Shown in pieces: positions 1 through 8,555 of a stretch of DNA of 10,498 bases. A program made the position numbers and the translations under genes. Below the pieces are notes generated by a model. The model ran no database searches. It was not told the origin of the DNA and saw only the letters and a list, made by a program, of their open reading frames with translations. How positions within the stretch are numbered: the first letter of the stretch is position 1; every line of letters begins with the position of its first letter. Origin of the DNA: Actinomycetota bacterium (GTDB taxonomy: Bacteria > Actinomycetota > Acidimicrobiia > Acidimicrobiales > Ilumatobacteraceae); assembly GCA_009927375.1 (NCBI GenBank), contig RFNE01000358.1:1-10498 (forward strand), read 5' to 3'.

Positions 1-323
1 TTCGCTCCGAGCCGCGACTTGTTCGGCGTTCCATCGAGCGCGCACAGTCGATCATCGAGTGCTGCCTGGTCGCTCGCATCGGAACCGACGAGAGCGGATG
101 CGATCTCGCTATTCACGTTCGCGACCGCGGTGGCGACTCCCTTTCCGCCGTAGCGCGAGCCACCGTCACGCAACTCGCGAGCTTCGTGTTCGCCGGTCGA
201 TGCACCGGACGGCACGATTGCCCTGCCGCGTGCGCCACCTTCCAGCGACACCTCGGCCTCGACGGTTGGATTGCCTCTTGAGTCGAGGACTTCGCGGGCG
301 ACGATGCGGGAGATGCGGGGCAT
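1..323 (-). CDS. eno: Enolase (phosphopyruvate hydratase), N-terminal part, cut by window edge
   Basis: Enolase converts 2-phosphoglycerate to phosphoenolpyruvate in glycolysis, in the cytoplasm. Reading the minus strand from the ATG at 323-321 gives MPRISRIVAREVLDSRGNPT, the standard enolase opening. Next come the substrate-loop motif VPSGASTGEHEA and the ELRDG segment at about residues 43-59. About 107 codons lie in the window with no break; the C-terminal three quarters, including the metal-binding and catalytic residues, lie beyond position 1. The start follows the restored mazG stop by 9 bases, so it is probably the last gene seen of the rplY-to-eno unit. A weak AAGGG lies 16 bases before the ATG, further than usual, so translational coupling to mazG is likely. 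The family assignment is essentially certain. Confidence 0.96.
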   Translation of the reverse strand, partial: MPRISRIVAREVLDSRGNPTVEAEVSLEGGARGRAIVPSGASTGEHEARELRDGGSRYGGKGVATAVANVNSEIASALVGSDASDQAALDDRLCALDGTPNKSRLGA

Positions 324-332
324 GGCTACAGA

Positions 333-1788
333 CTATTGACCCTTGGCGATGTCCCAGAGCTGATCGAGCGTCTCGAGCGACGCGCTCTGCAAGTCGATCG
401 AACGTTGTGCGGCAAGTCGCTCGACGATCTCAAATCGGATCGGAATTTGTTGCTCGCCGCACGCAGGCGCCTTCGGCATCAACACCGAGATGGCGGGAGA
501 GATTGACGACGCTGAACAGCAGATCGCCGAGCTCGAGCGACACGGTGTCGGGATCCGCGCCAGCGCTCACCGCCTCACGCAGTTCCGTCGACTCCTCGAC
601 GATCTTGTCGTACGCACCGGTGGCATCGGGCCAATCGAAACCAACACCTGCCGCGCGCTTCTGCAGCTTCGTCGCATACGACAGCGCTGGTGCGGCCTTG
701 GCGACACCGGTGAAGACGCCTTCATCCTTCTTCGTGCCACTCAGTCGTTCCTGTTGCTTGACGCCGTCCCACGTCGTCACGACGTCGTCTGCGGTGCGTG
801 CGGTTGCGTCTCCGAACACGTGCGGGTGGCGTCGCACGAGCTTGTCGTGCAGCGTGCGCGCGATGTCGGCCATCGTGAAGCGGCCCTGCTGTTCGGCGAT
901 CGTGGCGTGGAACTCGACCTGATACAGCAGGTCGCCGAGTTCCTCGATGAGCGCGTCGTCGGTCGAGGGGTCGTCTTCGTTCAGGTTCTCGAGTGCGTCG
1001 ATCGCCTCGTAGGTCTCCTCGAGCAAGTGTTTGATGAGGCTCTGATGCGTCTGTTCTTGGTCCCACGGGCACTGCTCGCGGAGCGTGCGGGCGAGTTGAT
1101 GCAGCTTGACCATCTCACCGGCGACGGGACTGCCGAGCTTGGGGATGTACAACGAGGTCAAGTGATCGGCCTCGATCGTGCGATCCATCTCCGACCACGT
1201 GGTTTCGATCACGCGTTCGTCGGGTAACCCCAGGTGGTGCAGGATGACGACGGGTTCGTCACCGGCTGCATTCTCATGCGCCAGCTTGATGTCGGAGAGC
1301 ACCCAGCCGGCATGCGTCTGAGTGACGAGGAGTGGTCCGCGCTCGTCCGCGGCTTGCAGCGCGAAGCGGTGGCCGTCGATCACGCGCACACCTTCGTTCA
1401 CCGGATCGATACCGAGTGCGTTCCAGGCGAGGTCAAGGAAGCTCATTGACGCAACGACGACCACTTCCACGCGGGGATCGGCGCGCAAGAGCGCGACAGT
1501 GGACTCGAGGATGAGCGGTGAACCAGGAACTGCGTACAGCACCTCGCCATGGGTGCGAGCTGCGGCGACGAGTTCTTCGACGATCGCGCGGTACACGTCA
1601 TCGAAGGTCGGCTGCGACTCGTAGAGATGATCGAAGCTCGTGCAGTCGCCGAGGAGCGTCACCGATGGGTGGCGCATGGTGCGCACGAAGCGATGGTGAG
1701 ACGCGCTGATTGCGTCCAGTGTCGCTTGTGTGACGTGCGATGCAGGTCCCGGGCCGAGGCCGACGACGGTGACGCGCGGCGTGGTCAC
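333..1788 (-). CDS. mazG: MazG/YabN-type nucleoside triphosphate pyrophosphohydrolase with N-terminal tetrapyrrole-methylase domain, frameshifted near its 3' end
   Basis: MazG hydrolyses nucleoside triphosphates to monophosphates and pyrophosphate and is thought to clear damaged nucleotides. The start is a GTG 4 bases after the preceding stop. Residues 1 to about 225 form a tetrapyrrole (SAM-dependent) methylase-like domain opening with VTVVGLGPG. A first MazG domain follows (CPWDQEQTH near residue 240, then EETYE, EELGDLLYQVEFHA and RRHPHVFGD). A second has GVGFDWPDATGAYDKIVEES and LELGDLLFSVVNLSRHLGVD. This is the B. subtilis YabN layout. In the frame as given the protein ends at 430 after 452 residues with an untypical tail (CVRRATNSDPI). 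Two other frames continue the family sequence (LRAASNKFRS, then FEIVERLAAQRSIDL to WDIAKGQ) to a TAG at 335-333. Restoring two bases gives about 485 residues, close to YabN. Methylase activity is not established for such fusions. Confidence 0.93.
437..467 (-). other. Two apparent single-base deletions in mazG
   Basis: On the coding strand, GGCGCC|TGCG (CC at 467-466) and GATCC|GATTT (CC at 438-437) each appear to lack one C. Adding one C at each site joins three reading frames into an unbroken MazG C-terminus reading EGA-LRAASNKFRS-RFEIVERL. A single one-base insertion would also reconnect the outer frames. It would lose the NKFRS segment, which fits the family, so two deletions are preferred. 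The exact bases are ambiguous within each run. Confidence 0.75.
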
Positions 1789-1792
1789 GGGT

Positions 1793-2704
1793 TCAGTTGG
1801 CGACGATGGTTCCGGTCGCGGGGTTGTATCGGCCGTACTTCGAACCGATCTTCACGTCCGCGGTTGCCATGTATCCCTTGATCAGGAATTCGCCCGGATT
1901 GGTTGCGATCAAGGTCTTCACCGACAGCTTCACGTCGTCGAACGGTCGCACATAGATCACGTGGTAGCCGAAGCTCGACTTCACCGGTCCGGTCGGGACT
2001 CCTGCTTTTGCGTTCAGTGCGCCGGCGACGAAGTCCTTGTCGAACTGCGTCTGATAGTCGGAGAGGGGGATGCAATCGCCGTCGGCACTGCCGAGCACGC
2101 CGCCGCTCTTGTCGGCGCCTGGCTCGATGCTGTACTTGGCGGCCACCGTTGCAAACTTCTCGCCCGTGTTGAGGACGTCGAGTGCTTCGCGGGCGGTTGA
2201 TTCTTCCTTGACGACGAGGTGCGCGACGCACATCATGCCGAGCGACGCGGGTGCAGTCTCATACATCGTCTTCAGGTCTTCCTCGCTCGGCGCCGTGAGT
2301 CGTGCAAGTGCAAGATCGCCCGCGTTCAACGAGATGATGAGTTCTTGAAGATCCTCGCCGAGGTTCGAAAACGCCGCGTCTTGTGACACCTGAGTGCGCA
2401 CCTTGGTGCGGTCGGCCTCCGTCACCTCGACGCCATACTTCGCGAGCAATTCCTTGGTGGCCTCTCCGCGATACAGCGCGTTCAGCACCGAACGACTCGA
2501 CTCGGGCGGGACCTGACCGTTTTCGATCTTGATCTGCCCGGCATCGCCAAGCTGCGTGAGGATGGTGTCGAGAAAGTCCGCGGACACCGACTGTGAGCCG
2601 ACACGCAGTGCAGCCGTCGACGTCGCGTCACCGCATCCGGCGAGGCCGAGCGCTCCTACGACGACGAGGGACGCAAGGATTCGACGGGGGAAAGCGAAGG
2701 TCAT
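1793..2704 (-). CDS. Parvulin-type peptidyl-prolyl isomerase lipoprotein (SurA/PrsA-like foldase)
   Basis: This is a likely membrane-anchored foldase acting outside the cytoplasmic membrane, where it would help secreted proteins fold by prolyl isomerisation. The 303-residue product has a lipoprotein signal peptide: R7-R8, a hydrophobic stretch over residues 9-22, and the lipobox LAGC with the modified cysteine at 24. An N-terminal SurA-like helical region follows (about 30-150). The parvulin domain is at about 157-255, with VAHLVV (H162), the SGGVLGSADGD stretch and FGYHVIYV (H248). The region after 255 matches no domain I recognise. The ATG at 2704-2702 lies 10 bases after the mfd stop and the TGA is 4 bases before the mazG GTG. 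Mycobacterial clusters also carry a lipoprotein gene between mazG and eno (lpqU), but I do not claim orthology. Catalytic activity is inferred. Confidence 0.87.
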   Translation of the reverse strand: MTFAFPRRILASLVVVGALGLAGCGDATSTAALRVGSQSVSADFLDTILTQLGDAGQIKIENGQVPPESSRSVLNALYRGEATKELLAKYGVEVTEADRTKVRTQVSQDAAFSNLGEDLQELIISLNAGDLALARLTAPSEEDLKTMYETAPASLGMMCVAHLVVKEESTAREALDVLNTGEKFATVAAKYSIEPGADKSGGVLGSADGDCIPLSDYQTQFDKDFVAGALNAKAGVPTGPVKSSFGYHVIYVRPFDDVKLSVKTLIATNPGEFLIKGYMATADVKIGSKYGRYNPATGTIVAN

Positions 2705-2714
2705 TGCGACAAGC

Positions 2715-5700
2715 CTAGTTGTCGCTGTCGAACATGGACTCGAGGAATGTGAGCAATGCGCTCACCACATCACCCGTGCGGGGCATGGTGATCGTCAGCG
2801 TGCGTAACTTCTCGTTCCACTCGGCGCGCGAGTCGATTCGACTGAGACGCATGACACCACTTGCGGGCAGCGTGACGGGGCCCAACTTCGCGCGACCGTT
2901 CTCCACGACGACCTCGCGCAGACCAATGCGATGGCACTCGGCGCGCAGGCGACCCACACGCAATAGTGCTTCGGCAGGTGCGGGCAGCTTGCCGTATCGA
3001 TCCAGCCACTCGCGTTCGATGTCGTCGACATCGGAGTGCGACCGCACGCCTGCAAGGCGTCGGTACGCATCCAGGCGTGATTCCTCGCGCGGCACGTAGT
3101 CGGTGGGGAGGAATGCGTCGCTCGGCACGTCGAGTTTGAGTTCCGGAATCACCGGCGGAATCTCTTCCCCCTTCATCTCCGCTACCGCCTCGGTGACGAG
3201 CTGGCAATACAGGTCGTAGCCGACGGCGGCGATGTGACCGCTCTGGGCTTCACCGAGCAGGTTGCCTGCGCCGCGAATCTCGAGGTCTCGCATCGCGATC
3301 TTGAATCCGCTGCCGAGATCCGTCGCCTCGCCGATCGTCTTCAGTCGTTCGTACGCCTCTTGCGACAGCGTCTTGTCGCGCGGGTGGAAGAGGTATGCAT
3401 ACGCGCGCGATCCACTGCGCCCGACGCGTCCGCGGATCTGGTGCAGCTGGCCGAGTCCGAGGAGGTCTGCGCGTTCGACGACCAGGGTGTTGACCGTCGG
3501 CATGTCGATGCCGCTTTCGATGATCGTCGTGCACACGAGGACGTCGAAGTTGCCCTCCCAGAAGTCGATCACGGTCTGCTCGAGTCGGCCCTCGTCCATC
3601 TGGCCGTGCGCGATGGCGATGCGCGCCTCGGGCACGAGCTCGCGCAGTCGTTGTGCACGGTCTTCGATCGACTGCACCCTGTTGTGCACCCAGAACACCT
3701 GACCGTCGCGCAGGAGTTCGCGGCGAATCGCCTCGACGGCCACGCGGTCGTCCTGCTCGCCGACGTAGGTGAGGATCGGTTGACGATCGGCTGGTGGGGT
3801 CTGCAGGAGCGAGAGATCGCGAATCCCGACGAGGCTCATCTCGAGCGTGCGCGGGATCGGTGTCGCGCTCAACGTGAGGACGTCCACGTTCGTCTTCAAC
3901 TTCTTCATCGCTTCCTTGTGCTGCACGCCGAAACGTTGCTCTTCGTCGACGACGAGCAATCCGAGGTCCTTGAACTTCACCTTCTCTTGCAGGAGGCGAT
4001 GCGTGCCGATCACGCAGTCGATCTCGCCTGATGCGAGCCCGGCCACAACCTTCTTCGCCTGAGCGGTCGTGAGGAATCGCGACAGCACCTCGACGCGAAT
4101 CGGATAGCCACGGAATCGCTCGGCGAAGGTGTTGCCGTGTTGGGCTGCGAGGAGGGTGGTGGGCACGAGTACGGCGACTTGTTTGCCGTCTTGGATGCAC
4201 TTGAATGCCGCGCGCACGGCAACCTCGGTCTTGCCGAAGCCGACGTCGCCGCACACCAATCGGTCCATCGGCACGGTGCGCTCCATGTCGGACTTCACGA
4301 GTTCGATCGCGGTGCGCTGGTCGGGCGTCTCGACGAACGGGAACGCCGCCTCCATCTCGTCCTGCCACGGAGTGTCGGGTGCGAATGCGTGACCGGGCGC
4401 ATTCACGCGCTTCTGATACAGCACGACGAGCTCTTGGGCGATCTCGCGGACCGCGGAGCGCACGCGTTGCTTGGCGCGGGCGAAGTCACTTCCGCCGAGG
4501 CGATGCAGCGTCGGCGTCTCGCCACCGATGTACTGGCGCACCGCGTCGATGTGGTCGGTGGGAACGTAGAGCTTGTCGCCGTCCTTGTAGGACAACAAGA
4601 GATAGTCGCGCTCCGATCCGCCGATCGCGCGTGTGACCATCCCCTCGTACTTGCCGACACCGTGGATGTGGTGCACGACGAAGTCGCCTGGCTTCAGGTC
4701 TTGGAACACCGACGACGAGTCGCGCTTCGGTGCGCGGGCGACGCGATGCGTGCGACGACGGCCCGTCAGGTCGGACTCGCTGATCACCGAGACGCGGGCA
4801 CCGGGCAGTGAGCATCCTGCGTGCAGCGCGGACTCGACGACATAGACGCCGGGTTTCGTCATGTCGGCATTCGGCACGCGCGCCAGGTCGACGACGGCGA
4901 CGCCGTTTTCGTTGAACACCTCCACGAATCGCCGTGCCGAGCCTGCGCTCTCTGCACACAGCGCGACCGTCCATCCGTCGCCGACGAGTCCGCGGACACG
5001 TGCGGCGGTGGCTTCGGCATCTGCGGTGGCAGGACCCCATCCCGTTGCGGAGACCTGTGCGGCGGTCGGGGCTTCGGCGGGCAACACGAGCGAGAGTGAG
5101 CGCGACGACGAGGTCGTGTCGAGGAGTCGCTCTGGCTCCACGTGCAGTCGCGGGAACTCGCGATTCTCCTCACGCGCCCACGTCGAGGCGAGCGCGCGTG
5201 CAAGGTCGGCTTCCTCTGCGAGAAGATCGACCGCTCGTGCATGCATGCGGCGTGGTTCGACGAGCACGAGCCTCGTGTCCGCGCCGAGGACGTCGGTCAG
5301 GAGTTCGTCGCGTTCGACCAACCACGGCAGCCAACTCTCCATGCCTTCGAACTGCTGACCTTCTGCGAGCCGATCCCATTGCTCGACGCCCCACGGCTCG
5401 CTCGACAGGAGCGACTGTGCACGTTCACGCACCTCGTTCGTGAGTTCGACTTCGCGCGCGGGAAAGATCACGATCTCGTCGAGGTCGTCTGCGCTGCGTT
5501 GGTCGTTCACGTTGAACGTGGTGAGTCGGTCCACTTCGTCGCCCCACAGGTCGATGCGGATGGGGCATCCGTCGTGGACGGAAAGACGTCGATGATCGAG
5601 CCGCGTTGCGCACACTCGCCACGGTGCTCGACGAGATCCTCGCGGCGGTAACCGTCGGCGATCAGTCGTTCCATCAGATGGTCGGCGTTCACGTCGGTGC

Positions 5701-6121
5701 CGCGCCGCACGATGATCGGTTCGCGGGTCGTCGCGCCGGGTGCGAGTTTCTGCAACAAGGCACGCACGGACCCCACGACGATCCGTGGTTTGTCACTCGC
5801 GCGCAGGCGCCACAGCACCTCGAGTCGCTTGCCCATCGACTCCACGCTCGGGCTCACGCGTTCGAAGGGGAGTGTCTCCCACGCGGGGAAGAGCAGTGCA
5901 TTGTCCGCGCCGACGTAGTGCACGAGGTCGTCGTGGATCATCTGTGCGGCAGTTCCCGTCGGGGTGGCAACGACGAGGGTCGAATTCGACCAGCGCTCGG
6001 CGAGTCCGGCAATCACGAGCGGGCGGGCGATCTCCGAGCAGGCGAGCGTCGCATCGATCGTCGAGGTCGCATCGAGCGCTGGGTCACGCGAGGCGAGGAG
6101 GGCGAGATCGCGCAGCTTCAT
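2715..6121 (-). CDS. mfd: Transcription-repair coupling factor Mfd, with one apparent frameshift near codon 187
   Basis: Mfd is the ATP-driven translocase that removes RNA polymerase stalled at DNA lesions and recruits UvrA for nucleotide excision repair. Starting at the ATG 6121-6119, the N-terminal UvrB-like domain shows LLFPAWETLPFERVSPS and VVGSVRALLQKL. The frame breaks after VFPSTTDAP (about residue 187), and the next frame resumes with IRIDLWGDEVDRL. Adding one base gives 1135 residues, close to the usual 1150 or so. The RNA polymerase-interacting domain (GDFVVHHIHGVGKYEG) is near residue 485. The helicase core has Walker A GDVGFGKT (625-632), the DEEQ box (726-729), TLSATPIPRT, TTIIESGIDMPTVNTL and QIRGRVGRSG, followed by the TRCF C-terminal domain. 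As given, the gene reads as two pieces: 6121-5507, and an open frame to 2715 whose apparent start near 5615 is not the true start. It begins 12 bases after pth. Confidence 0.96.
5562..5565 (-). other. Apparent single-base deletion in mfd
   Basis: The coding strand reads GATGCCCCATCCGC. The upstream frame encodes TTDAP and then nonsense up to a stop at 5507. The frame offset by one base encodes IRIDLWGDEVD, the expected continuation. One extra C in the CCCC run restores Mfd completely. Nothing nearby looks like a structured frameshift signal, though no folding was computed. Confidence 0.8.
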
Positions 6122-6133
6122 CGAGTGTTCCGA

Positions 6134-6751
6134 CTAGCGAGAGTTGAATCGCTGCATGGCCGCCTCGACCCCGTCGGCGACGATCGTCTGGGTGGCGTCC
6201 GCGGCAATCGCCACGGCGACGTCGAATGCGGCGCGATCCTTGGCGGTGAACTTGGCGAGCACGTGGTCTGCACCCTGTTCCTTGCTCGGTGGCTTGCCGA
6301 TGCCGATGCGCACGCGCAGGAAGTCCTGCGACTTGATGTGCTCGTTGATCGAGCGCAGGCCGTTGTGACCGGCGAGCCCGCCACCCGCCTTCACCCGCAC
6401 GACGCAGGGGTCGAGGTCCAGCTCGTCGTGCACGACGACGATCTGTTCGGCGCGATCGATGCCGAAGCGACGGGCGAGCGGTCCGACCGCACGACCGGAT
6501 TCATTCATATAAGTGGTCGGCTTGACGAGCAGGAGGTGGAGATCGTCGCGGTGCACCTCGGCGATGACGGCGCTTTCACGGCACGACTTGAGCGTGACGC
6601 CGTAGCGTCGGGCGAGTTCGTCGATGACGTCGAAGCCGACGTTGTGACGAGTCGAGTCGTAGGTGCGCCCGGGATTGCCAACGCCCACGACGAGTGCGTC
6701 GAAGGGAGTGCCTCGCCGCTTCAGTCGCGCATCGCGACCGAACAGCGCCAT
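6134..6751 (-). CDS. pth: Peptidyl-tRNA hydrolase
   Basis: Pth releases tRNA from peptidyl-tRNAs that drop off the ribosome; it is a cytoplasmic and normally essential enzyme. The 205-residue product carries the whole family signature: GVGNPGRTYDSTRHNVGF with N26 and catalytic H36, TTYMNESG with N83, VVVHDELDLD with D109, and GGGLAGHNGLRSI with N130. These match the E. coli residues N10, H20, N68, D93 and N114. The C-terminal part (IGIGKPP, VLAKF) is also typical. About 17 residues of basic leader precede the core, longer than in E. coli. The ATG at 6751-6749 lies 5 bases after the rplY stop with no clear ribosome binding site, so the two are probably translated in a coupled way. rplY-pth adjacency is widespread in bacteria and fits shared translation roles. 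Confidence 0.97.
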   Translation of the reverse strand: MALFGRDARLKRRGTPFDALVVGVGNPGRTYDSTRHNVGFDVIDELARRYGVTLKSCRESAVIAEVHRDDLHLLLVKPTTYMNESGRAVGPLARRFGIDRAEQIVVVHDELDLDPCVVRVKAGGGLAGHNGLRSINEHIKSQDFLRVRIGIGKPPSKEQGADHVLAKFTAKDRAAFDVAVAIAADATQTIVADGVEAAMQRFNSR

Positions 6752-6756
6752 GAGAA

Positions 6757-7422
6757 CTACGACGCGGCGGGCTTGTTGTCGCCAGCAGCGGGCGCGGCAC
6801 CATCGGCGGGTGCTGCACCTTCTGGCGTCGCTTCACCCGCGGCAGCTGCTGCCGGCTGCTCAGCCTCGGCGCGCGACGTGAGCACGGTGACGACGACCAA
6901 GTCGTCGTTGGCCACTGCCGTGACACCCTTCGGCAAGGTGATGTCACCGAGACGGATGACGTCGTTGACGGTCATCTCGGAGATGTCGATCAAGATCTCG
7001 TTCGGAATGTTGCTCGCGGTTGCGCGCACTTCGATGCGGTCGACGGCGGCGTCCACGAGGCCACCTTCCTGCACGACAGCCTTGGCGGTGCCGGTGAGGT
7101 GAACGGGGACTGCCATGACGATTTCCTCGGTGAGGTCGATCTGCATGAAGTCGATGTGGCTGACCGTGCGCTTCACGGGGTCGCGCTGCAGGTCCTTGAC
7201 GATTGCCGGGTACTTCTTGTCGTCAACGTGCAACTCGAGGATGGTGTTCACGCCTGCAGGGCCCGACAATGCGGCGCGCAACTCGCGGCGCTCGACGGTG
7301 ATCGACACTGGGGTCATGCCGTGGCCGTAGATGACGGCAGGAATGTGATCGTCCGAGCGCAGACGGCGCGATTCAGCGCTGCCCGTCGTGCGACCGACTT
7401 TGGTCTTCAAGGTGGTTGTCAT
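6757..7422 (-). CDS. rplY: Large ribosomal subunit protein bL25, long CTC/TL5 form
   Basis: bL25 binds 5S rRNA in the 50S subunit. This 221-residue protein is the two-domain CTC/TL5 form rather than the short E. coli form. The N-terminal 5S-binding domain (about 1-92) has GRTTGSAESRRLR, IPAVIYGHG, VERRELRAAL and VSHIDFMQIDL. A C-terminal beta-rich domain follows (about 93-183; VPVHLTGTAKAVVQEGG, IPNEILIDIS, LPKGV). The last 35 or so residues are a low-complexity tail rich in Ala, Pro, Glu and Gly, common in actinobacterial bL25 and probably disordered. The ATG at 7422-7420 has a good ribosome binding site. The 96-base gap from prs is the largest within the prs-to-eno block and holds a candidate promoter. 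Confidence 0.96.
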   Translation of the reverse strand: MTTTLKTKVGRTTGSAESRRLRSDDHIPAVIYGHGMTPVSITVERRELRAALSGPAGVNTILELHVDDKKYPAIVKDLQRDPVKRTVSHIDFMQIDLTEEIVMAVPVHLTGTAKAVVQEGGLVDAAVDRIEVRATASNIPNEILIDISEMTVNDVIRLGDITLPKGVTAVANDDLVVVTVLTSRAEAEQPAAAAAGEATPEGAAPADGAAPAAGDNKPAAS

Positions 7423-7427
7423 GGGGA

Positions 7428-7433
7428 CTCCAG
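7428..7433 (-). promoter_or_regulatory. Ribosome binding site of rplY
   Basis: The minus strand reads CTGGAG five bases before the rplY ATG (CTGGAGTCCCCATG). This is the clearest Shine-Dalgarno site in the prs-to-eno block and supports the chosen rplY start. Confidence 0.7.
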
Positions 7434-7484
7434 GTGCTGCGATGTTCTGCGTCCGACGAGAACGTCGCCGAACAACGGCTGGTC

Positions 7485-7490
7485 AGTCTA
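7485..7490 (-). promoter_or_regulatory. Candidate -10 element for the rplY-pth-mfd unit
   Basis: The minus strand reads TAGACTGACC, with TAGACT fitting the TAnnnT -10 pattern, 62 bases before the rplY ATG in the only sizeable gap of the block. There is no good TTGACA-like -35 at 16-18 bases spacing; the upstream bases are T-rich. The same octamer TAGACTGA occurs before prs, which raises the likelihood somewhat. Inferred from sequence alone. Confidence 0.35.
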
Positions 7491-7518
7491 ACGGCGGGTT
7501 TTTCCGAAAAAATCGGCT

Positions 7519-8523
7519 CTAGGACTGGTTTTCACCGTCGAAGAGGTCGCTCACGCTGGTCTCGTCGAACACGGCCGCGAGGGCATCGGCGAGGATCTTG
7601 GCCACCGACAACACCTCGATCTTGGGCAGACGCTTGTCGGCTGGCAGGGGAATGGTGTTGGTCAACACGACCCGCTCGATCGGGGCCTTGGCGAGTCGCT
7701 CGATGGCCGGACCCGACAGCACGCCGTGCGTGGCCATCGCCCACACTTCGCGGGCGCCGCGCTCGATCAACAGCTCTGCAGCACTCACGATCGTGCCACC
7801 GGTGTCGATCATGTCGTCGGTGAGGATGCACAGCTTGCCTTCGACTTCACCGATCACTTCCTTGGCGACCGCGACGTTCGTCGTGCCCTTCGGGCGGCGC
7901 TTGTTGATGAACGCGACGTCGGCGTTCATGTCGGCGAGGTGCTGGGCGAAACGCTCGGCCACCTTCACTCGACCGGCGTCCGGGGAGACGATGACGACAC
8001 CGTCGCGCACGTTGGAGCGCACGTACTTCTCGAGCACCGGCATCGCGGTGAGGTGGTCCACCGGACCGGAGAAGAATCCCTGGATCTGTCCGCTGTGCAA
8101 GTCGATCGACACCATGCGCTTGGAACCGGCCGCGGCAAACATGTCGGCGACGAGTCGCGCCGTGATCGGCTCGCGACCCTCGGCCTTCCGGTCTTGGCGC
8201 GCGTATCCGTAGAACGGACATACCGCGGTCACGCGCTTGGCCGATGCGCGATATGCGGCGTCGATCATGATCAGCTGTTCCATGATCGAGTCGTTCACGC
8301 TGCGACCATCGATCCCGCAGTGCGTCTGCATGACGAACACGTCACCGCCGCGCACGCTCTCGCCGAATCGTGGGCGAAGTTCTCCGTTGGCGAATTCGAC
8401 GATGTTCGCTTCACCGAGCTGCACCTGCAGGTGCTCGGCGACTTCGGTCGCAAGGTCGGGGTGGGTGCGGCCGCTGTAGATGGCCATCCGCTTCGTGGTG
8501 ACCTTGTCGATCGTCTTGTTCAT
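7519..8523 (-). CDS. prs: Ribose-phosphate pyrophosphokinase (PRPP synthase, class I)
   Basis: This enzyme transfers pyrophosphate from ATP to ribose 5-phosphate to make PRPP, the precursor of purines, pyrimidines, histidine, tryptophan and NAD. In actinobacteria it also feeds decaprenyl-phosphoribose. The 334-residue protein has FANGELRPRFGESVRGGDVF, MEQLIMIDA, FYGYARQDRK, and the signature DLHSGQIQGFFSGPVDHL (about 139-156). It also has VSPDAGRVKVAERF, and the PRPP-binding loop TDDMIDTGGTIVSAAELL near 235. These place it in the phosphate-activated class I family, and its length is close to the mycobacterial enzyme. The ATG at 8523-8521 follows a G-rich GGGGGGCT that may serve as the ribosome binding site; Met13 is an alternative start. 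glmU, which often precedes prs in actinobacteria, is absent; a tRNA gene lies upstream instead. Confidence 0.97.
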   Translation of the reverse strand: MNKTIDKVTTKRMAIYSGRTHPDLATEVAEHLQVQLGEANIVEFANGELRPRFGESVRGGDVFVMQTHCGIDGRSVNDSIMEQLIMIDAAYRASAKRVTAVCPFYGYARQDRKAEGREPITARLVADMFAAAGSKRMVSIDLHSGQIQGFFSGPVDHLTAMPVLEKYVRSNVRDGVVIVSPDAGRVKVAERFAQHLADMNADVAFINKRRPKGTTNVAVAKEVIGEVEGKLCILTDDMIDTGGTIVSAAELLIERGAREVWAMATHGVLSGPAIERLAKAPIERVVLTNTIPLPADKRLPKIEVLSVAKILADALAAVFDETSVSDLFDGENQS

Positions 8524-8555
8524 AGCCCCCCGTACGATGCGTCCCGCGTTGCCTC

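Noticed and set aside
430..1227. Plus-strand open frames at 59-922 and 490-1227
   Set aside because: They are antisense to enolase and MazG coding sequence with compositionally biased products and no domain.
3234..4811. Long plus-strand open frames at 3234-4031 and 4137-4811
   Set aside because: They are antisense to the Mfd helicase domains, which carry Walker A, DEEQ and other motifs, and look like codon-bias shadows.
5540..5570. Programmed frameshifting in mfd
   Set aside because: There is no classic slippery heptamer, no Shine-Dalgarno-like stimulator or hairpin noticed, and no known programmed shift in mfd; a missing C is simpler.
5606..7102. 498-codon open frame on the plus strand
   Set aside because: It lies antisense to mfd, pth and rplY, which have clear family motifs. 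Its translation has no recognisable domain, and long antisense frames are expected in high-GC coding DNA.
7498..7517. Possible terminator after prs (CCGA-TTTTT-TCGG on the minus strand)
   Set aside because: The stem is only four base pairs and is followed by AAAAACCCG, not a T run in the direction of transcription, so it is not a convincing intrinsic terminator.
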